27,430 nucleotides of DNA from contig JALNVI010000037.1 of the NCBI GenBank assembly GCA_023231425.1, positions 1 through 27,430 on the forward strand. The letters are read 5' to 3'. Source of the stretch: Desulforhopalus sp. (lineage in GTDB: Bacteria; Desulfobacterota; Desulfobulbia; Desulfobulbales; Desulfocapsaceae). Below, one piece after another: positions 7,983 through 15,599 of the stretch. The translations under genes and the position numbers were made by a program. Under the pieces are notes generated by a model that was not told the origin of the DNA, did not search any database, and saw nothing but the letters and a program-made list of their open reading frames with translations. Position 1 is the stretch's first letter. Every line of letters begins with the position of its first letter.

Positions 7983-8713
7983 CACTTCGCCTCAAGCATG
8001 GCACGGATGGTGGCAATCTGCTTCACGCCGGACTCGTTATCACCATGCACACAAATACTGTCCACCGGAAATTTCAGCTCTTTGCCGGTAATCGCGACGA
8101 TAACACCTTTTTCGCAGAGAGTGCTGACACGTTCACGTATCCCCGCGCCATCAAGAACAGCTCCCTCAAGCGCACGGTTGCGCAGGGCACCATCCTCTTC
8201 GTAAGCACGGTCGGCAAAAGCCTCCAGATACAAAGCTATTCCCCGCTTCGCCGCCATTTCCTGATGGTGCTCATAACGGGCGGTGGCCTGCAGCATCAAC
8301 CGCACCTGCGGATTGTATGCACCCACGGCATCCATCACCGCGCCGAGAACAGCATCGTCACGCATCATCGTATTGTACAGCGCCCCGTGGGGCTTCACGT
8401 AGGAAAGCTGCGTGCCCGACGCCCGGCAGAAGGCATCAAGTGCCCCCGCCTGATAGAGGACAATGCCCCGCACCTCCCCGGGCAACAACCCCATGTTCCG
8501 CCGGCCAAAGCCCTGCAGATCCGGATAGCCGGGATGGGCTCCGATCTCCACACCGTGCTCCTTTGCCAGACGTACCGTTTCTGCCATTACACCCGGGTCA
8601 CCGGCGTGGAATCCGCAGGCGATATTCGCCATGTGGACGTGGGGCATAATGCCTTCGTCCCAGCCAAAAGAGTAGCGGCCGAAACCTTCCCCCATATCAC
8701 AGTTGAGTTTCAT
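7982..8713 (-). CDS. pxpA: 5-oxoprolinase subunit A (LamB/YcsF family)
   Basis: A 243-residue LamB/YcsF-family protein, the deacetylase-like barrel subunit of PxpABC. Conserved blocks appear in the usual order: MKLNCDMGEGFGRY at residues 1-14, ANIACGFHAGDP at 29-40, GVEIGAHPGYPD near 54-65, GFGRRNMG, and VKPHGALYN near 112-120; the histidines and aspartates in these blocks are the expected active-site residues. The ATG at 8713 has a good AAGGAG seven bases upstream and gives the normal family N-terminus. A longer open frame to 8800 is only translation of the neighbouring intergenic repeat. It is the first gene of the cluster; pxpB starts on its stop codon. The promoter should lie in or beyond the repeat at 8733-8795. 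Confidence 0.95.
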   Translation of the reverse strand: MKLNCDMGEGFGRYSFGWDEGIMPHVHMANIACGFHAGDPGVMAETVRLAKEHGVEIGAHPGYPDLQGFGRRNMGLLPGEVRGIVLYQAGALDAFCRASGTQLSYVKPHGALYNTMMRDDAVLGAVMDAVGAYNPQVRLMLQATARYEHHQEMAAKRGIALYLEAFADRAYEEDGALRNRALEGAVLDGAGIRERVSTLCEKGVIVAITGKELKFPVDSICVHGDNESGVKQIATIRAMLEAK

Positions 8714-8732
8714 ATTTGACTCCTTTAAATTT

Positions 8733-8795
8733 GAGGGTGCCTTGAAGCAGCTTGTATTTCGTTCAGATTCGAGGCACAGAAAAAAAATCAGGGCA
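8733..8795 (+). repeat. Palindromic intergenic repeat, copy 2
   Basis: Starts GAGGGTGCCTTGAAGCAGC, contains CTTGTATTTCGTTCAGATTC and then GAGGCACAGAAAAAAAATC. The arms CCTTGAA and TTCGAGG give an imperfect hairpin. It lies 20 bases before pxpA, so it is either part of that gene's leader or carries its promoter region. Confidence 0.82.
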
Positions 8796-8827
8796 GACAA
8801 GACAGCTGAAGAAGTTCTCTCCCCGCT

Positions 8828-10111
8828 TTACCCTTCCACCCGGTTTCGCCCCTTTTGCTTCGCGCGGTAGAGTGCCTGATCGACCCGATTGAGAAAATCT
8901 TCCTCTGAGATTTTCTCATCGCAGAAGGTACTGCAGCCGAAACTCATCGTCACCCATGGACTATTGGCTCCTGAGTCATGGGGGATGTGCTGCTGCTCTA
9001 CCTTCTCCCGCAGTAACTCCGCAACTGCTCGACAACCCTCTGCGCTGGTTTCCGGCAGAAGGAGAATAAACTCCTCACCGCCATAGCGGGCGAGCAGGTC
9101 TCCGGGACGCTTGATCACCTCGGCGAGGGCCCTTGCAACGAGGCGCAGACAGTTGTCGCCTGCCGGATGGCCGTAGTGGTCATTGTAGCACTTAAAATAA
9201 TCGATATCGCAGAGAATCATGGAAAAAGAATTCCCATTTCGCGAGGCGCGGTGAAACTCCCGATGATATGTCAGGGAGAAACGGCGCCGATTGGCGAGCT
9301 CTGTGAGACTGTCCACCTCAGCCAGCCGTTCCACAGCACCAAAGGAACGGATGAGCTGACGGCCAAAGAAGAGGATGAGTGCCGCACCCACCCCGCCAGT
9401 CAGCAGCATATTGACCGCCAGTGGCCAGCGGTGCTGTTCGGGAACACGAAAATTCACGCTGATCCCGCCCCGGATATCACCCAATTTATAGCCCTGCGCC
9501 CTGTGGCAGGGAAGACAGCTCTCCACGGTATACAGCGGCGCGATATAATGAAACTTCTTCGCTTCATTGTCCACAGACCAGAACTCCTTTACCCCCTTCT
9601 TTTCAAAATCCTCAAGAGCGCGTTTCTCCCAGGGCCTGGCCACATTGCCGGGGCGAATGGGCTTGAGGCTGGTGATATGGAAATCGACGAGTTTATCCGC
9701 ACTGGCCACCTCAGAGATGAGGCGGGTCATAAAGGCGGGGTTGATCATGGTCAGCTTCACTCCTCCACGGGTGACGACATCCCGCAGAGGAGTCTTCAGC
9801 CACGGATTGGGCTGAATTTTATCGCTCACCGGAACATAGACACCGCCATGTTGGGCGTTCCAGAGGCGGGTGATAACCACCATTTCAAAAAAGGACCGGG
9901 CGGCGCGAACATTCTCTTCAGTGTGAAAGGCCCGATCACGGGACAGATTCCAGGAGAACAGGCCACATATCAAAAGAATCCAGAGAAGGGTTATGGCAAG
10001 AAGGACACCCCAGCGGATTCGATTCCCCCTGTGGCGTTTAATATCGCCCGTACTGTCACCATTCCCTCCATCGGGAGATGTGAAAATAAATTTACTGTTT
10101 ATTCCTTTCAT
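8828..10111 (-). CDS. Membrane diguanylate cyclase with c-type heme motif sensor domain (DUF3365/Tll0287-like + GGDEF)
   Basis: The protein makes the second messenger c-di-GMP from two GTP. Domain order in 427 residues is: cytoplasmic tail; first membrane helix at about 34-55; periplasmic DUF3365/Tll0287-like sensor at about 60-228 with a CLPCH heme-attachment motif (C199, C202, H203); second helix at about 231-250; GGDEF domain from about 262. The active site GGEEF is at 344-348. RPGD at 335-338, five residues before it, matches the RxxD product-inhibition I-site, so the enzyme looks active and feedback-controlled. The start overlaps the stop of the purine-type ABC ATPase gene by four bases (10108-10111), so it is translationally coupled to that operon. 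A single c-type heme suggests redox or gas (NO, CO, O2) sensing, which is inference from the family. Confidence 0.92.
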   Translation of the reverse strand: MKGINSKFIFTSPDGGNGDSTGDIKRHRGNRIRWGVLLAITLLWILLICGLFSWNLSRDRAFHTEENVRAARSFFEMVVITRLWNAQHGGVYVPVSDKIQPNPWLKTPLRDVVTRGGVKLTMINPAFMTRLISEVASADKLVDFHITSLKPIRPGNVARPWEKRALEDFEKKGVKEFWSVDNEAKKFHYIAPLYTVESCLPCHRAQGYKLGDIRGGISVNFRVPEQHRWPLAVNMLLTGGVGAALILFFGRQLIRSFGAVERLAEVDSLTELANRRRFSLTYHREFHRASRNGNSFSMILCDIDYFKCYNDHYGHPAGDNCLRLVARALAEVIKRPGDLLARYGGEEFILLLPETSAEGCRAVAELLREKVEQQHIPHDSGANSPWVTMSFGCSTFCDEKISEEDFLNRVDQALYRAKQKGRNRVEG

Positions 10112-11622
10112 ACCGTCGCACTCTTCTTACATATCCCCGCCATCATCTGCGGCACGGCCGCCAGGCTCACCGTATCCTCTACCGGAAAGCAGGCGAGCAG
10201 GCGACCGTCAAACATCACACCAATACGGTCGGAAAGGGTCAACGCCTCGGCAAGGTCGCCGGTTACAAGAAGAATCCCTGCAGCTTCGCGAGCTTTGAGA
10301 AGGAGCTTCCACACCTCTTCCATGGCAGAGATATCAAGTCCCTGAGTGGGCTGCTCGGCGACGATGAGTCGCGGTTTGCGATAAAATTCACGGGCGAGGA
10401 CCATCTTCTGCAGATTTCCGCCGGAGAGCTGCCAGGCAGCAGCAGAGAGATCGGGCGGGCGAACGTCGAAGGTCTTGAGCAGATATTCCGCACGTTTACG
10501 CGCCTCTTCCCGAAAAAGAAAAAGTTTCCCGGGGCCGCCGGAGAAACTGCGGCGGGTGGTAAGGAGGAAATTGTCGAGCAGATCAAGGCTCGGACAGGTG
10601 GCAAGACCCTGGCGGTCCTCAGCAATCCAGGCAAGGGTGTTGTCGGGATCGTCGGCTGCGGTGCGGAAGAACTCCCCCCACTCCCGGCCAAAGATGCGCA
10701 CCGTACCGGAGTGTGGTTTGCACAGGCCGCAAACCGTCTCCACCAGCTCCTTCTGCCCATTACCCGCCACGCCGACGATACCGAGAATTTCCCCCTGACG
10801 CAGTTCAAACGACACCCCGTCACCCCGTTCACCACAACCAAGGCCATGAAGGGAGAGGACCTGCTGACGGATCTCCACCGGTTTTTTTTCCACCTCAAGC
10901 AGCACCTTCCGGCCCACCATCCGCTCAGCCAGCTCGGCGGTGGATGATACCTCGATGACCGGCACGGTGTCCACAATCTCACCCCGGCGCAGAATGGCAA
11001 TATCATCAGCCACCGACATCACCTCTTCGAGCTTGTGGCTGATAAAGACAATTCCCTTGCCCTGCGCCAGCATCAGGCGCATGGTGGCAAAGAGGTTCTC
11101 CGCCTCTGCGGGAGTGAGTACGGCGGTGGGTTCATCAAAAATCAGGACCTCAGACCTGCGGTAAAGCAGTTTGAGGATCTCCACCTGCTGCCGCTCACCC
11201 ATGGAGAGGTCGCGGATCACTGCGGAAGGCTTCACGGACATGCCGAACTGCGAAGCCAGGGCCTTCACCTCCGCCTCAATCCTCCGCCGATTGATCAACA
11301 TCTGCCTGTGACCGAGGAAGACATTCTCCGCCACCGTCATCGCCTCCACCAGCTTGAAATGCTGATAGACCATGCCAATACCGGCAGCAATCGCCTCCTC
11401 CGGCGAGGTGAGCTGCAACACCCGGCCACGGGCAGAGACAGTGCCGGAATCCGGCCGCAGCTGTCCGGCGAGAATTGACATCAGAGTCGATTTCCCCGCG
11501 CCGTTTTCTCCGAGCAGAGCGAGCACCCGGCCACCGACAATCTCCAGGCTCACATTGCTGTTCGCCCGAACCCTGCCAAAGGATTTGCTGATCCCTTCCA
11601 GCCGGATCAACGCCTCACTCAC
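10108..11622 (-). CDS. BMP-family (purine/nucleoside-type) ABC transporter, double ATPase subunit
   Basis: A 504-residue tandem ATPase like Bacillus YufO/NupO, energising nucleoside import with BmpA/PnrA-type receptors. The first domain has Walker A GENGAGKST at 38-46, a Q-loop, signature LSMGERQQVEI and Walker B VLIFDEPTAVL. The second has a degenerate Walker A (GVAGNGQKE), signature LSGGNLQKMVLARE and Walker B LIVAEQPTQGLD; the degeneracy of one site is normal for this class. It overlaps the phosphoribosyltransferase gene upstream by four bases (11619-11622) and the diguanylate cyclase downstream by four. The two permeases it should work with lie at 12313-14297 and the receptor at 14501-15565. 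Sugar (CUT2) transporters have similar ATPases, but the receptor and gpt argue for purines. Confidence 0.9.
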   Translation of the reverse strand: MSEALIRLEGISKSFGRVRANSNVSLEIVGGRVLALLGENGAGKSTLMSILAGQLRPDSGTVSARGRVLQLTSPEEAIAAGIGMVYQHFKLVEAMTVAENVFLGHRQMLINRRRIEAEVKALASQFGMSVKPSAVIRDLSMGERQQVEILKLLYRRSEVLIFDEPTAVLTPAEAENLFATMRLMLAQGKGIVFISHKLEEVMSVADDIAILRRGEIVDTVPVIEVSSTAELAERMVGRKVLLEVEKKPVEIRQQVLSLHGLGCGERGDGVSFELRQGEILGIVGVAGNGQKELVETVCGLCKPHSGTVRIFGREWGEFFRTAADDPDNTLAWIAEDRQGLATCPSLDLLDNFLLTTRRSFSGGPGKLFLFREEARKRAEYLLKTFDVRPPDLSAAAWQLSGGNLQKMVLAREFYRKPRLIVAEQPTQGLDISAMEEVWKLLLKAREAAGILLVTGDLAEALTLSDRIGVMFDGRLLACFPVEDTVSLAAVPQMMAGICKKSATV

Positions 11623-12110
11623 GGCCGTTCCCGTGCGGCAAGAGGTTCAACAAAGGTCGTTTCAGTGTCCCAGGGAAAGAGAATCCACGTCTCCTGACTG
11701 ACCTCTGTGACAAAGGTATCCACCAGCGGCTTGCCGGCGGGCTTGGCATAAACGGTGGCAAAGTGTGCTTTAGGAACGAGATTCTTCACGAGCTGCGCAG
11801 TGTTGCCGGTGTCAACAAGGTCGTCAATCAACAGCCACCCCTCGCCATCTCCGCCACCAGTAAATCCCTTGAGAATTTGCGCCTCACTCTTTTTATCTTT
11901 CCAGTCGTAGCTGGAAATGCAGATGGTATCCACCTTGTGGATATCCAGTTCGCGGGCGATGATCGCCGCCGGGACAAGACCGCCGCGGGTAATGGCGATG
12001 ATCCCCTTAAAGAATTTCCCGGTATCAAGCAGCAGCCATGACAGGGCGCGCGCGTCCCGATGGAGCTGGTCCCAGGAAATCGGGTAAGTTCTCTGATACT
12101 TGTTGCTCAT
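11619..12110 (-). CDS. gpt: Xanthine-guanine phosphoribosyltransferase
   Basis: A 163-residue enzyme that transfers phosphoribose from PRPP to xanthine or guanine (and hypoxanthine) to form XMP or GMP in the cytoplasm. It closely resembles E. coli Gpt in length and in blocks: KGIIAITRGGLVPAAIIAREL (residues 35-55), VDTICISSYD, the PRPP-binding LLIDDLVDTGNT at 93-104, and AKPAGKPLVDTFV near the C-terminus. The ATG at 12110 has AGGAG at proper spacing. It sits inside an ABC uptake operon, between the permease genes and the ATPase gene, and overlaps the latter by four bases, so imported purine base is probably trapped as nucleotide directly. A TATAAT at 12138-12143 could give gpt and the genes after it their own promoter. 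Confidence 0.95.
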   Translation of the reverse strand: MSNKYQRTYPISWDQLHRDARALSWLLLDTGKFFKGIIAITRGGLVPAAIIARELDIHKVDTICISSYDWKDKKSEAQILKGFTGGGDGEGWLLIDDLVDTGNTAQLVKNLVPKAHFATVYAKPAGKPLVDTFVTEVSQETWILFPWDTETTFVEPLAARERP

Positions 12111-12137
12111 TTCGTACTCCTGTCAGGGGACAATTTT

Positions 12138-12143
12138 ATTATA
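12138..12143 (-). promoter_or_regulatory. Candidate -10 box ahead of gpt
   Basis: On the minus strand a perfect TATAAT lies 28 bases before the gpt start, in an AT-rich part of the 202-base gap between the permease and gpt genes. The best -35 match is poor, so a sigma-70 promoter is possible but unproven. Confidence 0.35.
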
Positions 12144-12312
12144 GAAGTCAGCATATTACAATTAGATTACCTGTTATGGAACCCTCCGCCACGCGGTCTG
12201 GTTATTTAACGCGCTGGAAACAGCTCGCTTTTATAAATATCGGGGAAGTAAAAACGATCCATTCCGGATCTCCTCTCTGTCCTTTTCACATCTCCTCCGC
12301 AAGACTCAACAC

Positions 12313-13233
12313 CTACTCCCCCGGCTCCACATTCACGCCAAGCGCTGCCGGAGCCGCATTGCTTTTGCGCCGTGCGGAGGAGAAGACGAGGACAATCACC
12401 GTTAAAGCATAGGGCAGCATCAAAAGCAGGGAAGAGGAGACGTGCGCACCCGATGCCTGCAGGCGAAGCTGCAGCGCCATCACCCCGCCGAAAAGCCACG
12501 CACCAAAGACTGCCCGGCCCGGCCGCCAGAAGGCAAAGATAACCAGCGCAACAGCAATCCATCCGCGTCCACCGGAGAGCGAACTCGTCCACAAATGGGT
12601 ATAGGCCAGCGACAGACAGGCCCCGCCCAGTCCCATAAAAAAGCCGCCGGCAAGAATGCCGAGCCAGCGCAGACGCTGCACGTTGAGCCCGGCAGCCCGT
12701 GCCGCTGCGGGATTCTCTCCGACGGCGCGCAGCCCGAGGCCAATCCCGGTACGATGAAAGAAAAACCACAGTATCGGCGGCAGCAGATAGCTCAGATAGA
12801 CGAGCGGATCGTGGTTGAAGAAGATCTCCCCGAGAGCTGGAATGCGGGAGAGTCCCGGCAATGCCACCGCCGAGAAACCGGGGGCTTTCGTTCCTACATA
12901 CGGAGTACCAAGGTAGTTGGCAAGACCGCTGCCGAGAAGAGTCAGTGCCAGTCCCGAGACCACCTGATTCCCCTGAAACCAGAGACAAACCACACCGTGC
13001 AGTGAAACCACCAGCATCCCGACCACCCCCGCCACAACAAAGGCAAGCCATGGACTGCCGGTCGCGGCAGCAACAAAAAAGGCGGAGAACGCACCAAGCA
13101 TCATAACCCCTTCCACCCCGAGATTAAGCACCCCGGACTTCTCTGTAATGATCTCTCCGAGGGTGGCGTAGAGCACCGGCGTACCGCTCAAAACGGTAGC
13201 CGCCAGCAACGGGATAAGGATATCAAAATTCAT
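12313..13233 (-). CDS. BMP-family ABC transporter permease (second permease, YufQ/NupQ-like)
   Basis: A 306-residue membrane protein with about eight to ten hydrophobic stretches. The N-terminal half contains TPVLYATLGEIITEKSGVLNLGVEGVMMLGAF, the hallmark region of the inner-membrane permease in BmpA/PnrA nucleoside transporters. Further conserved parts are LGSGLANYLGTPYVG, and GLGLRAVGENPAAARAAGLNVQ, the coupling helix that contacts the ATPase. The start ATG at 13233 overlaps the stop of the first permease by four bases. It is followed by a 202-base gap before gpt, longer than any other gap between the permease and diguanylate cyclase genes. The product pairs with the permease at 13230-14297 as the transport channel. 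Confidence 0.92.
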   Translation of the reverse strand: MNFDILIPLLAATVLSGTPVLYATLGEIITEKSGVLNLGVEGVMMLGAFSAFFVAAATGSPWLAFVVAGVVGMLVVSLHGVVCLWFQGNQVVSGLALTLLGSGLANYLGTPYVGTKAPGFSAVALPGLSRIPALGEIFFNHDPLVYLSYLLPPILWFFFHRTGIGLGLRAVGENPAAARAAGLNVQRLRWLGILAGGFFMGLGGACLSLAYTHLWTSSLSGGRGWIAVALVIFAFWRPGRAVFGAWLFGGVMALQLRLQASGAHVSSSLLLMLPYALTVIVLVFSSARRKSNAAPAALGVNVEPGE

Positions 13234-14297
13234 GTCCGCCCCTTTCGCACAATGCGATATTCAAGGAAAAGCCCTGCCGCGAGTACCATAAGAAGAATGG
13301 AACCCTCAAGGATGTCGCCGAAATCCGCCGGGACCTGCAGATCAAGCTGCAGACTTTCTACTCCCACACGCAGCCCTGCAAGAAGGAAGGAGGTTACAGC
13401 AATGCCAGCCGGGTTGAGTCGTGCCAGCCACGCCACCACTATAGCTGTATAGCCATAGCCCACAAGCATGGAGGGCTGCAGCTGATTGACCGTGGCCGAC
13501 ACCTCCACAAACCCGGCCCATCCGGCCAGCCCTCCGCTGATCGCCATCACGAGGCAGACGAGAAAATCCACCCGGATTCCGGCATAACGGGCGGCATTCA
13601 TATTCTCTCCCGCAGCCTTGATTTCATAGCCGATGCGGGTATAGCGGAAGAAAAGCAGCAGGAGAATACCAAGAACGATACAGTGAACCAGACCCCAGTG
13701 GACAGAGGCCGCGTCGGAAAGCGGACCGATGATGGCGGCATCGCTGAAGGCGGCGCTGACAGCAAAGCCGTGGCTGTTGGGGTCACGCCATACACCGAGC
13801 ACGAGATACTGCAGCAGATAGACCGCGATATAGTTGAACATCAGGGTAACAATAATCTCATTGGTGTGCATCTTCTGGCGCAGCAGCGCCGGAATAAGTC
13901 CCCAGATGCCGCCAGCACAGGCTGCAGACAACGCCATCAGCGGCAGCACCGCCCAGGAAGGCCAGTCTGGGAAAGCGAGGGCCACCCCGGTGGCACCTAT
14001 CGCCCCGAGGGCATACTGCCCCTCCGCACCAATGTTCCACACCTTGAGGCGAAAAGCCACCGCCACCCCGAGGGAGCAGAGGAAAATGGGAATCGCCTTG
14101 AGCACACTGTCTTCCAGCGCCCAGCGGGAGCCGAAGCCTCCTTTAAAGAGAGTGGAGAAACCGGCAACCGCCGGAGTTCCGCCGAGACTCAGCAGAATCC
14201 CGCTGAACAGCAGGGAAAGGAGAATGGCTGAGACGAAAACAGCGACGGCTCCCGAAAAGGAGATCCGTCGCGTTCGCTTGAGAATTTGCAACTGCAT
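13230..14297 (-). CDS. BMP-family ABC transporter permease (first permease, YufP/NupP-like)
   Basis: A 355-residue membrane subunit of the purine/nucleoside importer. Typical features are an N-terminal helix (FSGAVAVFVSAILLSLLFSG), the TLFKGGFGS block, AFRLKVWNIGAEGQYALGAIGA, LRQKMHTNEIIVTLMFNYIA, and a coupling-helix region GYEIKAAGENMNAARYAGIRV. The start is set at ATG 14297 (MQLQILKRTRR); the open frame runs back to a TTG at 14381 but that extension has no family likeness. No strong Shine-Dalgarno precedes 14297. Between it and the receptor gene stop (14501) lie about 200 bases with two inverted repeats, which fits the usual higher expression of the receptor than the permeases. It overlaps the second permease gene by four bases. 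Confidence 0.88.
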   Translation of the reverse strand: MQLQILKRTRRISFSGAVAVFVSAILLSLLFSGILLSLGGTPAVAGFSTLFKGGFGSRWALEDSVLKAIPIFLCSLGVAVAFRLKVWNIGAEGQYALGAIGATGVALAFPDWPSWAVLPLMALSAACAGGIWGLIPALLRQKMHTNEIIVTLMFNYIAVYLLQYLVLGVWRDPNSHGFAVSAAFSDAAIIGPLSDAASVHWGLVHCIVLGILLLLFFRYTRIGYEIKAAGENMNAARYAGIRVDFLVCLVMAISGGLAGWAGFVEVSATVNQLQPSMLVGYGYTAIVVAWLARLNPAGIAVTSFLLAGLRVGVESLQLDLQVPADFGDILEGSILLMVLAAGLFLEYRIVRKGRT

Positions 14298-14389
14298 AAA
14301 GGCGTCTTTGGTGTTGCCGGGCTGCCTGAAAGGCAGTCCGACGGCAAAGGATGAGTCGGGACTCCGGCCCCGGTGAAACAACTTTTCAG

Positions 14390-14425
14390 AATATTTGCTG
14401 AACCTTTACAGGCTGTGCAAATATT
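14390..14425 (-). repeat. Inverted repeat in leader of permease gene
   Basis: AATATTTGC at 14390-14398 and GCAAATATT at 14417-14425 form a perfect 9-base stem with an 18-base loop, between the receptor and permease genes. Its AT-richness and position about 90 bases before the permease start would suit a protein-binding site or a transcript hairpin; neither is demonstrated. Confidence 0.5.
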
Positions 14426-14437
14426 TTGAGATTTCAA

Positions 14438-14487
14438 TCAGCTTCGTCGAAAAAGGAGAATGTTCCCTCCTGTCTCGACGAAGCTGA
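14438..14487 (-). promoter_or_regulatory. Large intercistronic hairpin after the receptor gene
   Basis: TCAGCTTCGTCGA (14438-14450) and TCGACGAAGCTGA (14475-14487) make a perfect 13-base stem; within the loop GGAG and CTCC form a small inner stem. It begins 14 bases after the receptor stop. No T-run follows on the transcribed minus strand, so it looks more like a 3'-end-protecting or processing hairpin that raises receptor mRNA over permease mRNA than like a full terminator. On the plus strand it is followed by six A, not T. Confidence 0.65.
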
Positions 14488-14500
14488 AAAAAGATCTTAA

Positions 14501-15565
14501 TCACTTCAGCGTGCCAGTTACCCCTTTGACAAACCAGTTCATATTCAGCAACTGGTCGTCAGGGGCAACCTGACCGACGGGAACCATCTCCTTACCCTGC
14601 TGGTCAAAAATTGGTCCGGTGAAGACTTTCAGGCTGCCGTCAATAATCTGTCCTTTGAGATTGTCGACATTCTTGCGTACCGCCTCGGGAACCATATCAC
14701 CGTATGGGGAGATATCCACCACGCCAGTCTCCATGCCAAGCCACACCGACTCCGGTTTCCACGTTCCGTCCTGAACCTCTTTCACCACCTTCGTGTAATA
14801 GGGTGCCCAGTTCCACACCGCCGAGGTGAGATGGGCTTTGGGCGCAAAGGACTTCATATCAGTATTGTAGCCGACAGAATAGACTCCAGCCTCTTCAGCA
14901 GCCTCCTGCGGACCGGGGGAGTCCTGATGCTGAGCAAGCACATCGGCCCCCACATCAAGCAATGATTTGGCAGCCTCCTTCTCCGTTGCAGGGTCATACC
15001 AGCTGTTGGTCCACACCACCCGCACCTGCACCTTCGGGTTCACCGACTGAGCCCCGAGGGTAAAGGCGTTGATGCCACGAATTACCTCGGGAATGGGCAT
15101 CGCCGCTACATAGCCGAGAATATTTGACTTCGTCATCGAACCGGCCACAACCCCGGTGAGATAACGACTCTGGTAGATACGACCAAAGTAGTTGCCCATA
15201 TTTTTCGCCGTCTTGTAGCCGGAGCAATGCAGGAAAGCAACCTTCGGGAACTTCTTCGCCACCTTGAGCAGAGGATCCATATAACCAAAGCTGGTGCCAA
15301 AAATTACATCGTAGCCTTTGCGCGCCATCTTCAAAGCGACCCGTTCCGAGTCTGGCCCTTCCGGCACCGACTCCACAAAGGAAGTGGTTACTCCCTCCAT
15401 TTTCTCCACCGCTTTGCGCCCTTCATTATGCGCGTAGGAGTAACCGGCGTCGCCGACGGGCGAGATATAGATAAAACCGACCTTCACCTCTTTTGCGGCA
15501 AAAGAGGCCGCCGGGATGGCAAGGGCAAGCGCTGTAAGAGCGATGATGAGACGTTTCAGTTTCAT
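14501..15565 (-). CDS. BMP-family ABC transporter substrate-binding protein (BmpA/PnrA-like)
   Basis: A 354-residue periplasmic receptor. Residues 1-23 are a signal peptide ending in SFA; no lipobox cysteine is present, so the mature protein is probably soluble. The BMP-family pattern is clear: VGFIYISPVGDAGYSYAHNEG near residues 29-49, DVIFGTSFGYMDPLLKVAKKFPKV, the FGRIYQSRYLTGVVAG block near 126-141, and GADVLAQHQDSPGPQEAAEE near 206-225. In this family, purine nucleosides or related bases are the usual ligands, and the gpt gene in the operon agrees. The ATG at 15565 has GGAG upstream. It leads the operon; a repeat element starts 34 bases before it, so promoter sequences must lie in or beyond that repeat. 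Confidence 0.93.
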   Translation of the reverse strand: MKLKRLIIALTALALAIPAASFAAKEVKVGFIYISPVGDAGYSYAHNEGRKAVEKMEGVTTSFVESVPEGPDSERVALKMARKGYDVIFGTSFGYMDPLLKVAKKFPKVAFLHCSGYKTAKNMGNYFGRIYQSRYLTGVVAGSMTKSNILGYVAAMPIPEVIRGINAFTLGAQSVNPKVQVRVVWTNSWYDPATEKEAAKSLLDVGADVLAQHQDSPGPQEAAEEAGVYSVGYNTDMKSFAPKAHLTSAVWNWAPYYTKVVKEVQDGTWKPESVWLGMETGVVDISPYGDMVPEAVRKNVDNLKGQIIDGSLKVFTGPIFDQQGKEMVPVGQVAPDDQLLNMNWFVKGVTGTLK

Positions 15566-15599
15566 GTTTTCTCCAAAGTTGTACTGGTGGATTTCTCTT

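Noticed and set aside
8714..8800. N-terminal extension of pxpA
   Set aside because: The extension translates the intergenic repeat (it yields ERNTSCFK, the same peptide that the repeat at 25110 would encode), and the family N-terminus begins at 8713.
9167..10345. Long plus-strand open frame opposite the diguanylate cyclase gene
   Set aside because: The minus-strand frame has complete GGEEF, RxxD and CXXCH motifs and is coupled to its neighbour; the plus frame shows no domain.
12206..13051. Second long minus-strand frame overlapping the second permease
   Set aside because: It is arginine-, cysteine- and glycine-rich, characteristic of a shifted frame, whereas the 12313-13233 frame is a clear permease. 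Only its last 18 codons are noted as a possible leader peptide.
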